DNA from: Phenylobacterium sp. NIBR 498073 | Lineage (GTDB): Bacteria > Pseudomonadota > Alphaproteobacteria > Caulobacterales > Caulobacteraceae | Length of the DNA stretch: 64,000 bases | Assembly: GCF_027286305.1 (NCBI RefSeq) | Contig: NZ_CP114599.1 | Span: 2,356,001-2,420,000 of the forward strand | Reading direction: 5' to 3' | In this document: one piece after another, positions 24,590 through 33,726 of the stretch | Layout: each line of letters starts with the position of its first letter | Numbering within the stretch: the first letter of the stretch is position 1 | The notes under the pieces: model-generated | The model's database searches: none | Told to the model about the DNA's origin: nothing | What the model saw: only the letters and a program-made list of their open reading frames with translations | Made by a program: the position numbers and the translations under genes

Positions 24590-27247
24590 ATGGCTGGGGG
24601 CGCGGTGCGCACGGCTTGCCCCTATTGCGGCGTCGGCTGCGGCGTCGCCGGCCGGGCCGAGGGGCGGGGGCTGGAGGTGGCGGGCGATCCGGCCCACCCG
24701 TCGAACTTCGGGCGACTGTGCTCGAAGGGCTCGGCGCTCGGCGCGACAGTCGGGCTGGAAGGGCGGCTGCTCACGCCCATGATCGGCCGGCGGACGGCGA
24801 GCTGGGACGAGGCCACCGCCCTGGTCGCGCGTCGCTTCAAGGAGACGATCGCCCGGCACGGGCCGGACTCGGTCGCCTTCTACGTCTCGGGCCAGCTGCT
24901 GACCGAGGACTATTACGCCGCCAATAAGCTGATGAAGGGCTTCATCGGCTCGGGCAACATCGACACGAATTCGCGGCTCTGCATGGCCTCGGCGGTCGTC
25001 GCCCACAAGCAGGCGTTCGGCGCCGACCTGGTGCCCGGCTGCTATGATGACCTGGAGCTGGCCGACTTGGTGGTGTTCTCCGGCCACAACGCGGCCTGGA
25101 CCCATCCGGTGCTGTTCCGGCGCATGGAGCAGGCCCGCGCGCGCGGCCAGCGGCACGTGGTCATCGATCCGCGCCGTACGGACACCGCCGAGGTCGCCGA
25201 CCTGCACCTGGCGCTGGCCCCGCAAAGCGACGTGCGGCTGTGGAACGGCCTGCTGGCAGAGCTCGACCGACGCGGGGCGATCGATGAGGCTTATGTAGCC
25301 GCCCACGTCTCAGGGTTGGACGCGGTGATGGCGGCGCTCGCGGCCGACGACCAATCGCCAGCGGCGGTGGCGGCCGACTGCGGGGTGCCGCTGGCGGACC
25401 TGCAGACCTTCTACGACTGGTTCGCTCAGACGCCGCGGACGGTCAGCCTGTTCTCTATGGGCGCCAACCAGTCGACGCAGGGCGTCGCCAAGGGCCTGGC
25501 GATCATCAACACCCACCTGGCCACCGGCCGGATCGGCAAGCCTGGCGCGTGCCCGTTCTCGATCACCGGCCAGCCGAACGCCATGGGCGGGCGCGAGACC
25601 GGCGGCATGGCCACGACCCTGGCCGGGCACATGGACTTCGACGACGCCGCCCGCGGCCGCGTCGCCCGATTCTGGGGCGCGCAAGACGTGGCCCCGCGGC
25701 CGGGCCTGAAGGCCATCGAGATGTTCGACGCCATCGCCGAGGGCAAGATCAAGGCGCTCTGGGTGATGGCGACCAATCCGGCGGTCAGCCTGCCCAACGC
25801 CAACAAGGTCCGCGCGGCGCTGGCGGCGTGCCCGTTCGTGGTGGTCTCCGACTGCTTGGCGCAGACCGACACCGCCGAGTTCGCGCATGTGAAGCTGCCG
25901 GCCCTGGCCTGGGGCGAGAAGGACGGGACGGTCACCAACTCCGAACGGCGGATCTCGCGCCAGCGGCGGCTGTTCGATCCGCCGGGCGAGGCGCGGGCCG
26001 ACTGGCGGATCATCGCCGACGTGGCCGTGGCTATGGGCCATCGCGAGGCCTTCGACTGGCGCACGCCCGCCCAGGTGTTCCGTGAGTGGGCGCGGCTGAC
26101 CAACTATGAGAACCACGGCCGGATGCTGTCGTTCGGGCCGCTGGCGGCGCTGACGCCCGAGGGCTACGAGGCGCTGGAGCCGGTGCAGTGGCCGGTGACC
26201 GCCCAGGGCGGCACGGCCCGACTGTTCGCCGACGGCATGTTCCAGACCCCTGACGGCCGGGCGCGGATGGTGGTGACCCAGGCCAAGGGCCCGGCGCAGG
26301 CCCTGGACCCGTCGTATCCGCTCGCGCTCAACACAGGCCGGGTCCGCGACCACTGGCACACCCTGACGCGCACCGGCCTGGCACCCGATCTCTGCCGCCA
26401 TACGCCCGAGCCGTATGTCGAGATCCATCCGACCGACGCAGGGCCGCTGGGCGTGGTCGAGGGCGCGCTGGCGCGAGTGCAGACCGCGCAGGGCGAGGCG
26501 GTCGCCCTGGCCAAGGTCACCGACCGCCAGCGACCCGGCGCGATCTTCATGCCGATGCACTGGACCCAGGCGTTCGCGCCGAGCGCGCGGGCCAACGCCC
26601 TGGTCGCCGCAGCCGTGGACCCGCAGTCGGGACAGCCGGAGTTCAAGCACACGCCCGCCCGGGTGCGCCCCTATCGTGAGACGTGGCGTGGGTTCTTCAT
26701 CGCCCGCGAGACCTGGTCGGCTCCCAGCGGCCAGGACCTGGTCTGGCGGCGGATCCCGCAGCTTGGCTGCCAGTTGCACGAGTTCGCCGGGCGGGGCGAT
26801 GAGGCCGAGCGCGAGTCCCTGCGCCGGGCGCTCTGCAAGGGCGCGGCGGGCGAGCCGCTGCGGTTCGAGGACGCCGCCGCGGGCAGTCTGCGCGAGGCCT
26901 ATCTGGCCGGCGAGGGGCTGGAGCGGGTGCTGTTTACGGCCACGAACGGGGCGCTGCCGCCACGCGACTGGCTGGCCGAGCTGTTCGCCAAGGAGGCGCT
27001 GAGCGGGCTAGACCGCACCGCGCTGCTGATCGGCCGAGCGCCGGGGCGCGTGGTCGAGAGCGCGCCACTGGTCTGCGCCTGCCGAGGGGTCCGGGCCGAC
27101 AAGATCGGCGCGGCGATCGCGGCCGGGGCCGGCAGCGTCGACGCGGTCGACGAGGCGACCGGCGCCGGCTCGTCCTGCGGGTCCTGCCGCCCGGAGATCG
27201 CCCGCATTCTCACCGAGAGCCAGAAGGAGGTACGCCATGCCGCGTGA
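24590..27247 (+). CDS. nasA: Assimilatory nitrate reductase catalytic subunit with C-terminal [2Fe-2S] domain
   Basis: An 885-residue molybdoenzyme reducing nitrate to nitrite in the cytoplasm. The N-terminal [4Fe-4S] motif is C-P-Y-C-G-V-G-C-G-V with a fourth cysteine in L-C-S-K-G. The molybdopterin-binding core includes Q-P-N-A-M-G-G-R-E-T-G-G-M and the A-T-N-P-A-V-S-L-P-N block. The last 60 residues form a BFD-like domain, C-A-C-R-G-V-R-A-D-K-I and G-S-S-C-G-S-C-R-P-E-I, giving an extra cluster for electron entry. No separate electron-transfer subunit is encoded here. Called nasA or nasC in different species. cobA begins inside its last codons. Confidence 0.93.
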   Translation: MAGGAVRTACPYCGVGCGVAGRAEGRGLEVAGDPAHPSNFGRLCSKGSALGATVGLEGRLLTPMIGRRTASWDEATALVARRFKETIARHGPDSVAFYVSGQLLTEDYYAANKLMKGFIGSGNIDTNSRLCMASAVVAHKQAFGADLVPGCYDDLELADLVVFSGHNAAWTHPVLFRRMEQARARGQRHVVIDPRRTDTAEVADLHLALAPQSDVRLWNGLLAELDRRGAIDEAYVAAHVSGLDAVMAALAADDQSPAAVAADCGVPLADLQTFYDWFAQTPRTVSLFSMGANQSTQGVAKGLAIINTHLATGRIGKPGACPFSITGQPNAMGGRETGGMATTLAGHMDFDDAARGRVARFWGAQDVAPRPGLKAIEMFDAIAEGKIKALWVMATNPAVSLPNANKVRAALAACPFVVVSDCLAQTDTAEFAHVKLPALAWGEKDGTVTNSERRISRQRRLFDPPGEARADWRIIADVAVAMGHREAFDWRTPAQVFREWARLTNYENHGRMLSFGPLAALTPEGYEALEPVQWPVTAQGGTARLFADGMFQTPDGRARMVVTQAKGPAQALDPSYPLALNTGRVRDHWHTLTRTGLAPDLCRHTPEPYVEIHPTDAGPLGVVEGALARVQTAQGEAVALAKVTDRQRPGAIFMPMHWTQAFAPSARANALVAAAVDPQSGQPEFKHTPARVRPYRETWRGFFIARETWSAPSGQDLVWRRIPQLGCQLHEFAGRGDEAERESLRRALCKGAAGEPLRFEDAAAGSLREAYLAGEGLERVLFTATNGALPPRDWLAELFAKEALSGLDRTALLIGRAPGRVVESAPLVCACRGVRADKIGAAIAAGAGSVDAVDEATGAGSSCGSCRPEIARILTESQKEVRHAA

Positions 27248-27998
27248 ACCTGGACGCGTCCTGCTGGTCGGGGCTGGCCCCGGCGCCGCCGATCTGCTGA
27301 CGGTTCGCGCCGCGCGCGCGGTCGGCGCCGCCCAGGCGCTGCTCTACGACGCCCTGGTCCCGCAGGAGATCCTCGACCTGGCGCCGGCCAACTGCCTGAA
27401 GATCCAGACCGGCAAGCGGGCCGGGCGGACCAGCATGGCTCAGGCGACGATCAATCGGCTGATGGTGCGGCTGGCCAGGCGCGGCCTGGACGTCGTGCGG
27501 CTGAAGGGCGGCGATCCGTCCGTGTTCGGCCGGGTCGGCGAGGAGATGGCCGCCCTGCAGGCGGCAGGGATCGAGGCGCAGGTGATCCCGGGCGTAACGG
27601 CGGCGGCGGCGGCGGCGGCACAGTTCGGCTTTCCGCTGACCCATCGCGGCCAGGCGCGGCGGGTGGTGCTGACCACGGCGCGGCTGGATCAGGGCGGCCT
27701 GGCCGAAGACTGGCGCGCGGCGGCGGACCCCGAAGCGACCTTGGCGATCTATATGGGCGGGGCCTCGGCGGGCGCGATCCGGGACCGGCTGCTGGCGGCC
27801 GGACGCTCCGCGGCGACTCCGGCCCTGGCGGTCGAGAACGCCGGCCGGGCCGAAGCGCGGCTGTTCAGCGGGGTGCTGGGGGGCCTGGCCGAAACCGTGC
27901 CGGGCGACCTGGACGGCCCGGTGCTGATCGTCGTCGGCGAGGTCGCGGCCCAGGCGGTCCAGACGGCGCTTCCGGCGTTGACGCAGCTGGCGAGCTAG
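27237..27998 (+). CDS. cobA: Uroporphyrinogen-III C-methyltransferase (SUMT)
   Basis: A 253-residue enzyme that methylates uroporphyrinogen III at C2 and C7, the first step to the siroheme of NirB. Signatures are V-G-A-G-P-G-A-A-D-L-L-T at the N-terminus, Y-D-A-L-V, the V-V-R-L-K-G-G-D-P-S-V-F-G-R block and V-I-P-G-V-T-A. It is single-domain, unlike the CysG fusion, so the dehydrogenase/ferrochelatase step must be elsewhere. Its ATG has a strong AAGGAGG and lies inside the end of the nitrate reductase gene, so it belongs to that operon. Confidence 0.93.
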   Translation: MPREPGRVLLVGAGPGAADLLTVRAARAVGAAQALLYDALVPQEILDLAPANCLKIQTGKRAGRTSMAQATINRLMVRLARRGLDVVRLKGGDPSVFGRVGEEMAALQAAGIEAQVIPGVTAAAAAAAQFGFPLTHRGQARRVVLTTARLDQGGLAEDWRAAADPEATLAIYMGGASAGAIRDRLLAAGRSAATPALAVENAGRAEARLFSGVLGGLAETVPGDLDGPVLIVVGEVAAQAVQTALPALTQLAS

Positions 27999-28065
27999 CC
28001 GGCTTGGCCGCAGACGCGGACCCGGCGCACACTGGCGCCGATTCCGGTTGGTCGTGGTGAAGCCG

Positions 28066-29034
28066 ATGAGCGTGATTGCCGCCTATGTCTATGGCGAGGG
28101 CCAGCGGGTTCGCGAGATCGACCTGGGCGATCCGGCGGGCCTGGAGATGTCGCCGGGGCAGTTCGCCTGGATCGGACTGTTCGAGCCGAACGAAGCCGAG
28201 CTCGACATTTTGAAGCGGCGCTTCGACCTGCATCCGTTGGCGGTCGAGGACGCTTTGAAGGCCGCTCAGCTGCCGAAGGTCGATGTCTATGGCGACCAGC
28301 TGTTCGTCGTCGCCCGCACGGCGCATCTGGAGGGCGAGAAGATCGGATACGGCGAGACCGACATCTTCGTCGGCCCCAGTCATATCATCACCGTCCGCCA
28401 TGGCTCGGCGCGCGCGCACCTGGAACTGCGCGAGCATCTGGAGGCCGCGCCTAGCCAACTCAAGCACGGCGTCGATTTCATTCTGCACGCGGTGCTCGAC
28501 TTCATCGTCGACGGCTACTTCCCGATCGTCGATGCGATCGAGGAGAAGGTGCTGGAGATGGAACGCTACGCCCTCGACGCCTTCTTGAGCAGGGCCGAGG
28601 TGCTGCGCATCTTTGCTCTGCGCCGCGAACTGATGCGCTTCAAGCGGGTGCTGGGGCCGATGGAGGAGGTGGCGAGCCGCCTCGAACATCATGAAATGCC
28701 CTGCATCGACTGGGACGTGCGGCCCTATTTCCGCGACGTCTATGACCATGTGCGACGTGTCGCCTCGCTGGTCGAGGCCTTGCGCGACGTGCTCTCGTCA
28801 GTGTTCGAGGCCAGCAGCCTGATGGAGCAGCAGCGCCAGGGCGCGATCACCCGGCGGCTGGCGGCCTGGGCCGCGATTCTGGCCGTGCCCACCGCCATCG
28901 CCGGCATCTACGGCATGAACTTCGAGGTCATGCCGGAACTGAAGTGGCGCTATGGCTATCTGATGGTGATCGTCGCGATCGTGGTGATCTGCCTGGGGCT
29001 CTACGCCCAGTTCAAGCGCTCGAAGTGGTTGTAG
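28066..29034 (+). CDS. corA: CorA-type magnesium/cobalt transporter
   Basis: A 322-residue inner-membrane channel. The long cytoplasmic part (1-255) contains the conserved H-P-L-A-V-E-D-A-L and the P-K-V-D-V-Y-G-D region, and two C-terminal helices follow. The signature Y-G-M-N-F-E-V-M-P-E-L between the helices is the pore-loop motif of CorA. ATG at 28066 is preferred over TTG 28048 and the GTG codons next to it, none with a strong ribosome-binding site. It is separated from cobA by 67 bases and is followed after two bases by a hydrolase gene. Confidence 0.92.
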   Translation: MSVIAAYVYGEGQRVREIDLGDPAGLEMSPGQFAWIGLFEPNEAELDILKRRFDLHPLAVEDALKAAQLPKVDVYGDQLFVVARTAHLEGEKIGYGETDIFVGPSHIITVRHGSARAHLELREHLEAAPSQLKHGVDFILHAVLDFIVDGYFPIVDAIEEKVLEMERYALDAFLSRAEVLRIFALRRELMRFKRVLGPMEEVASRLEHHEMPCIDWDVRPYFRDVYDHVRRVASLVEALRDVLSSVFEASSLMEQQRQGAITRRLAAWAAILAVPTAIAGIYGMNFEVMPELKWRYGYLMVIVAIVVICLGLYAQFKRSKWL

Positions 29035-29036
29035 CC

Positions 29037-29699
29037 ATGAAATCCGTCGTGATTCCGCTGGACGCCGAGCGCAGCGTGTCGGGCTTGTGGATGCGGCCTG
29101 ACGGCGCCCGCGCCGCGCTGGTCCTTGCGCATGGCGCCGGCGCGGGCATGACGCACAAGGCGATGGTCGCGACCGCCGAGGGCTTGGCCGCTCGCGGGAT
29201 CGCCACCCTGCGCTACAACTTTCTCTACATGGAGCGCGGCTCGAAGCGACCGGACTCGCCTGCGCCGGCGCACGCGGCGGTGCGGGCGGCCGTCGCAAAG
29301 GCTGGTGAGCTGGCCGCCGACCTGCCGCTGTTCGCCGGTGGCCGCTCGTTCGGCGGGCGGATGACCTCCCAGGCCCAGGCCGAGCAGCCACTGCCCGACG
29401 TGCGGGGGCTGGTCTTCTTCGCATTTCCTCTGCATCCGCCGGGCAAGCCCGGGGTCGAGCGGGCGGCGCATCTGGCCGATGTGAAGGTCCCGATGCTGTT
29501 CCTGCAAGGGACCAACGACGAGTTCGCCCGGCTGGACCTGCTGAACGAGACCGTCGCCGGCCTCGGCCCCAGGGCGAGCCTGACCCTGGCGCAATTCGCC
29601 GATCATTCCTTCCACGCGCCGGCCAGGAGCGGCCGTAAGGACCCCGAGGTCCTGGCCGAGATTCTAGACGCCTGCCGCACGTGGATGGTGGCGAACTAG
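29037..29699 (+). CDS. Alpha/beta-hydrolase of the KANL3/TEX30-like family
   Basis: A 220-residue soluble hydrolase. Strand-loop A-L-V-L-A-H-G-A-G-A-G is at about residues 25-35 and the nucleophile elbow G-G-R-S-F-G-G at about 101-107 supplies the serine; candidate acid F-L-Q-G-T-N-D-E-F and histidine D-H-S-F-H follow. Family members are often annotated as dienelactone-hydrolase-like proteins of unknown substrate. It starts two bases after corA, suggesting co-transcription, and converges with the monooxygenase with four overlapping bases. Confidence 0.75.
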   Translation: MKSVVIPLDAERSVSGLWMRPDGARAALVLAHGAGAGMTHKAMVATAEGLAARGIATLRYNFLYMERGSKRPDSPAPAHAAVRAAVAKAGELAADLPLFAGGRSFGGRMTSQAQAEQPLPDVRGLVFFAFPLHPPGKPGVERAAHLADVKVPMLFLQGTNDEFARLDLLNETVAGLGPRASLTLAQFADHSFHAPARSGRKDPEVLAEILDACRTWMVAN

Positions 29700-31057
29700 A
29701 CCGAGGCTGCGGCCCGGGCGGCGATCGGCGGCGCGTAGCCGGCGGCCTTGGCGCGCGCCTCGCCGCGGACGATCTCCTTCAGCAGGTCGGCGACATAGAC
29801 CCCGAAGTCGACCTGAATGGTGTGGCGTTTCGAGCGGTAGTATTGGCCCAGATGCGCGGCCTCGTCCCGCGTGGTGATTTCGGCCATCTCCGTGGGGGAG
29901 GGCGGCAGATAGCGACCAGCCAGATAGGCCGCCGCCAGCTTGGCCTGCTGCTCGGCGAAATTGACCAGGGTCGGCAGCGGCTGGGCCAGGCCCATATAGA
30001 ACAGGTTGGGCACGGCCGGGTTCATCATCCGCTTGAACAGCGGCAGCCGATGGTCGGCGTCGGGGACCAGCGCCGGGTCGTCGAAGAATGGAAAGCGCAT
30101 GTCGTAGCCGGTGGCGAAGATGATGGCGTCCACATCCTCGACGCTGCCGTCGGCGAACCGCACCTGATCGCCTTCCAGCCGTTCGATCGCCGGCTTGAAC
30201 TTCACGTCGCCGCAGCCTGCGCGGGTCAGGAACTCGCCCGACACCGAGGGGTGGGCCTCCAGCGGCTCGTGATCGGGCTTGGGTAGGCCGTAGTCCTCCA
30301 TCCGTCCGATCGATTTCTTGATCGCGGCGCGCGCCAACGACAGGCCGAGCTTGCGCGGCATCCAGCTCGGCATGGCCGATTTGTCGGCCGGGCGGCCGTT
30401 CATGTACTTGGGCAGCACCCAGACCCCGCGGCGGGCCGAGACCCAGAGGTTCTTGGCGATCGGCCGCTGAGCCAGCTCCGAGGCGATATCCATCGCCGAA
30501 TTGCCCATGCCGACCACCACGATGTTCTTGCCGCGCATGTCGACCGGATCGAACGGGTCGCGATAGGCGTGGCTGTGGAACGCCGCGCCGTTGAACTCGC
30601 CGTCATAGTCGGGGACGCGCGGGCTCCAATGATGGCCGTTGCAGACGAACAGCACGTCGTAGAAGCGGGTTTCGCCGGTCGAGAGCTTGACCTCCCACAG
30701 GCCGTCGACCGTACGGCGCGCCTTCTCGACCGCGGTGTTGAAGGTGATGGTCGGGCGCAGGCCGAAGTGGTCGACGTAGTCCTTGAAGTACTGGAAAAGC
30801 TGGGCGTGGTGCGGGAAGTCGGGCCAGTCGGCGGGAACGGGGTAATCCTCGAACGCCAGCCGCCATTTCGAGGTGTCGATGTGCAGGCTCTCGTAGCAGG
30901 CCGACAGCCCGTTCGGGTTTCGGTAGTACCAGTTGCCGCCGATGTCGTCGGACAGCTCGAAGCAGTCGTACGGGATTCCGTGATCCTTCAGCCGCTTGGC
31001 GGTCGTGAAGCCCGAGCAGCCCGCGCCGATAATGCAGGCCTTTGGCGGCTGAGCCAC
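29696..31057 (-). CDS. Flavin-containing monooxygenase (FMO/Baeyer-Villiger type)
   Basis: A 453-residue class B flavoprotein monooxygenase. FAD motif G-A-G-C-S-G-F at residues 12-18, the FMO fingerprint F-N-G-A-A-F-H-S-H-A-Y at about 155-165, the NADPH motif V-V-G-M-G-N-S-A-M-D and the late F-A-T-G-Y motif are all visible. Members oxygenate soft nucleophiles such as amines, sulfides or ketones; the substrate cannot be told here. It is transcribed alone and divergently from the hybrid kinase, with about 156 bases between. Confidence 0.85.
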   Translation of the reverse strand: MAQPPKACIIGAGCSGFTTAKRLKDHGIPYDCFELSDDIGGNWYYRNPNGLSACYESLHIDTSKWRLAFEDYPVPADWPDFPHHAQLFQYFKDYVDHFGLRPTITFNTAVEKARRTVDGLWEVKLSTGETRFYDVLFVCNGHHWSPRVPDYDGEFNGAAFHSHAYRDPFDPVDMRGKNIVVVGMGNSAMDIASELAQRPIAKNLWVSARRGVWVLPKYMNGRPADKSAMPSWMPRKLGLSLARAAIKKSIGRMEDYGLPKPDHEPLEAHPSVSGEFLTRAGCGDVKFKPAIERLEGDQVRFADGSVEDVDAIIFATGYDMRFPFFDDPALVPDADHRLPLFKRMMNPAVPNLFYMGLAQPLPTLVNFAEQQAKLAAAYLAGRYLPPSPTEMAEITTRDEAAHLGQYYRSKRHTIQVDFGVYVADLLKEIVRGEARAKAAGYAPPIAARAAASV

Positions 31058-31213
31058 GGCGTTCTCCCATACATGACCTTGGTTGGCCGGGAGGCTAGCG
31101 CCGGACCGGCCGCGGCGCCTAGATTCACGTGGGGGAACCCGATGCGATCGCGGTCATTAGCCTTCTCATGGGGCGATGGTCCGAAATAGGGACGGTCGGG
31201 ATATGGGGGGCGA

Positions 31214-32785
31214 ATGAAGCATTCTGTCGAAACGCCGCCGGTCGTGGATGAGCGGATCTATGAGCGGCTGATCCAGTCGGTCGTCGACTATGCGATCTAC
31301 ATGCTCGATCTCGACGGTCGCGTGATTAGCTGGAACGCCGGGGCCGAAAGGATTAAGGGCTACGCGGCGGCCGAGATCATCGGGGACAACTTCGCGCGGT
31401 TCTACACGCCCGAGGATCGAGCAGCCGGCGCGCCGCAGAACGCTCTGCGCGTCGCCTCGCAGGAAGGCCGCTTCGCCGCCGAGGGCTGGCGGCTGCGCAA
31501 GGACGGCACCCGATTCTGGGCGACGGTGGTGATCGACCCGGTGCGCGCCGACGGCGAGTTGATCGGCTTCGCCAAGATCACCCGCGACATGACCGAGTTG
31601 CATGAGGCCCAGCTGGAGCTGGAACGCTCGCGCCAGGCGTTGTTCCAGGCCCAGAAGATGGAGGCGGTCGGCCAGCTGACAGGCGGCTTGGCGCACGACT
31701 TCAACAACCTGCTGACCGGGGTGACCGGCAGCCTCGACCTCATGCGCCGGCGGCTCGACCAGGGCCGGATCAACGAGCTGGAGCGGTACATCACCGCCGC
31801 GCAAGGCGCGGCCTCTCGCGCTGCGGCCCTGACCCATCGGCTGCTGGCCTTCTCGAGACGGCAGACTCTGGAGCCGAAGGCGGTCGACGCCAACAAGCTG
31901 GTCGCCGGCATGGAAGATCTGGTCCGTCGCACGGTCGGGCCCGGGATCGTCGTGCAGACCGAGCTCAGCGCCGAGCTCTGGCCCTGCTACTGCGACCCCA
32001 ACCAACTCGAGAACGCGATCCTAAATCTCTGCATCAATGGCCGTGACGCGATGGGCGAGGGCGGTCGGCTGATCATCGAGACGGGGAACGCGTTGATCGA
32101 CGAGGCCGCAGGAGGCGATCGCGACATGCCGCCGGGAGAGTATGTGGCGGTGGCGGTCAGCGACACCGGGCGGGGCATCAGCCCTGAGCTGCTGTCGCGG
32201 GTGTTCGAACCGTTCTTCACCACCAAGGCTGCGGGGAAGGGGACCGGGCTCGGCTTGTCGATGATCTACGGCTTCGCCAAGCAGTCGGGCGGCCAGATCC
32301 GCATCCATTCCGAGGTTGGAGCAGGGACGTCCGTCCGCATCTACCTGCCGCGACACCGGGGCGACGCGCAGGCCGAGCAGCCCGCCGACCGCCAGGCCAG
32401 GCCGCCGGCCGGCCGCGGCGAGACGGTGTTGATCGTCGACGACGAGCCGACCATCCGCATGCTGGTCAGCGACACCCTGGCCGAGCTCGGCTACCAGGCG
32501 ATCGAGGCCGCCGACGCCGCGACCGGACTGAAGCTGCTGGAATCGGACATCGCCATCGATCTACTGGTCACGGATGTCGGCCTGCCGGGCGGGATGAACG
32601 GCAAGCAGATGGCCGACGTCGCCAGGCTGCGCCGTCCTGACCTCAAGGTCATGTTCATCACCGGCTATACCGAGAACGCGGCGATTTCGAACCGCCGACT
32701 GGAGCGCGGCATGCATGTGCTGAGCAAGCCGTTTGCAATGGAGAAGCTGGCCACGCGCATTCGCACGATCATCGAGGGCGGCTGA
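31214..32785 (+). CDS. Hybrid sensor histidine kinase with PAS and C-terminal receiver
   Basis: A 523-residue cytosolic sensor: PAS domain (about 15-135, W-N-A-G-A-E-R-I-K-G-Y typical of the ligand pocket), dimerisation domain with phosphorylatable H161 in L-A-H-D-F-N-N-L-L, HATPase domain with N-boxes (C-I-N-G-R-D-A-M, D-T-G-R-G-I, G-T-G-L-G-L-S-M), and a receiver (about 400-520) whose acceptor is D454 in V-T-D-V-G-L-P-G. It lacks transmembrane segments. The H-D-F-N-N-L-L box puts it in the HWE/HisKA_2-related alphaproteobacterial style, likely HisKA type. No partner regulator adjoins it. Its end overlaps the LysR gene by 17 bases tail to tail. Confidence 0.9.
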   Translation: MKHSVETPPVVDERIYERLIQSVVDYAIYMLDLDGRVISWNAGAERIKGYAAAEIIGDNFARFYTPEDRAAGAPQNALRVASQEGRFAAEGWRLRKDGTRFWATVVIDPVRADGELIGFAKITRDMTELHEAQLELERSRQALFQAQKMEAVGQLTGGLAHDFNNLLTGVTGSLDLMRRRLDQGRINELERYITAAQGAASRAAALTHRLLAFSRRQTLEPKAVDANKLVAGMEDLVRRTVGPGIVVQTELSAELWPCYCDPNQLENAILNLCINGRDAMGEGGRLIIETGNALIDEAAGGDRDMPPGEYVAVAVSDTGRGISPELLSRVFEPFFTTKAAGKGTGLGLSMIYGFAKQSGGQIRIHSEVGAGTSVRIYLPRHRGDAQAEQPADRQARPPAGRGETVLIVDDEPTIRMLVSDTLAELGYQAIEAADAATGLKLLESDIAIDLLVTDVGLPGGMNGKQMADVARLRRPDLKVMFITGYTENAAISNRRLERGMHVLSKPFAMEKLATRIRTIIEGG

Positions 32786-33704
32786 CCGGCTTAGGCAATT
32801 GGCGGCCGGCTTCGATCAAAAGGCCGCGGAACCACGCATGGGCCGGATCGCGTTCGACCGCACGCGCCCAATAGGCGGTCAGGTCGAGCGGATTGAGCGG
32901 GAAAGGCGCCTCGAAGATATCGATGTCATGGCTGCGCTGGAACCGCTCGGCCAGCCGGCGCTGGATCAGGGCCAGGGCCGAGGACGCCTCGACGATGCCG
33001 GGCAGGCTGAGGAACTGCTGGACCATCACCAGGTCGTGCTGTCGCACGCCGATCTGGCGGAAATTCACGTCCTGGTGGGTGGCGGTGTTTTTCGGCGACA
33101 TGCGGAAGCGCGCGTGCCGGGCGCTGTCGTAGATCTCCCGCGTCAGCGGGCCCTGGAAGGCGCGATGCCGGCGCGAGGCGATGACCACCATGTCGTCCTC
33201 GAACAGCAAGGCCGAGGCGATGTCCTTGCCTAGCCCCTCGGCGGTGTCGGCGGGGACGGCGACCACATCGATCGCGCCGCGCAGGATCTGGGCCTGCAGG
33301 TCGCTGGGCACGTCCACGAAATAGACCGAGGCGTTCGGGGCCTGCTCGGCGAACATCTGGGTCAAGGCCGGCCCGAGCAGGAAGGTGAGATAGTCGGCGG
33401 TCGCTACGACGAAGCGCCGGGTCTCCGTCGAGGGATCGAACTGCGATGGGCGCAGCAGGCCTTCGACCTCAAGGCAGGCGCGCTCGGTCGGCTCGATGAG
33501 CTGAGCGCCCTTTTCGGTGAGCTCAAGGCGCCGTCCCACCATCACCAGCAGGTCGTCGTTGTAGGTCTCGCGCAGGCGCGCGAGCGCCGCGCTGACCGCC
33601 GACTGGCTGAGCCCGACGATCTCGGCCGTGCGGCTGACGCTGCGCGTGCGCAGCAGCTCGCGCAGGATCGGCAGCAGGTTCAAGTTGTGGCGGCGCAGCA
33701 GCAA
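32769..33704 (-). CDS. LysR-family transcriptional regulator (NodD-like)
   Basis: A 311-residue LysR protein: winged-helix N-terminus (N-L-N-L-L-P-I-L-R-E-L-L, A-E-I-V-G-L-S-Q-S-A-V-S-A-A-L-A-R-L) and an effector domain from about residue 90. The start is uncertain. I favour TTG at 33704, 22 bases after the monooxygenase stop, because the domain begins right there; ATG 33788 or GTG 33815 would add an arginine-rich tail overlapping the neighbour and have no clear ribosome-binding site. It sits at the left end of the aromatic cluster and follows the FAD hydroxylase on the same strand. Confidence 0.8.
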   Translation of the reverse strand: MLLRRHNLNLLPILRELLRTRSVSRTAEIVGLSQSAVSAALARLRETYNDDLLVMVGRRLELTEKGAQLIEPTERACLEVEGLLRPSQFDPSTETRRFVVATADYLTFLLGPALTQMFAEQAPNASVYFVDVPSDLQAQILRGAIDVVAVPADTAEGLGKDIASALLFEDDMVVIASRRHRAFQGPLTREIYDSARHARFRMSPKNTATHQDVNFRQIGVRQHDLVMVQQFLSLPGIVEASSALALIQRRLAERFQRSHDIDIFEAPFPLNPLDLTAYWARAVERDPAHAWFRGLLIEAGRQLPKPVSRPR

Positions 33705-33726
33705 TCGACGGTTCCGAGATGGATGG

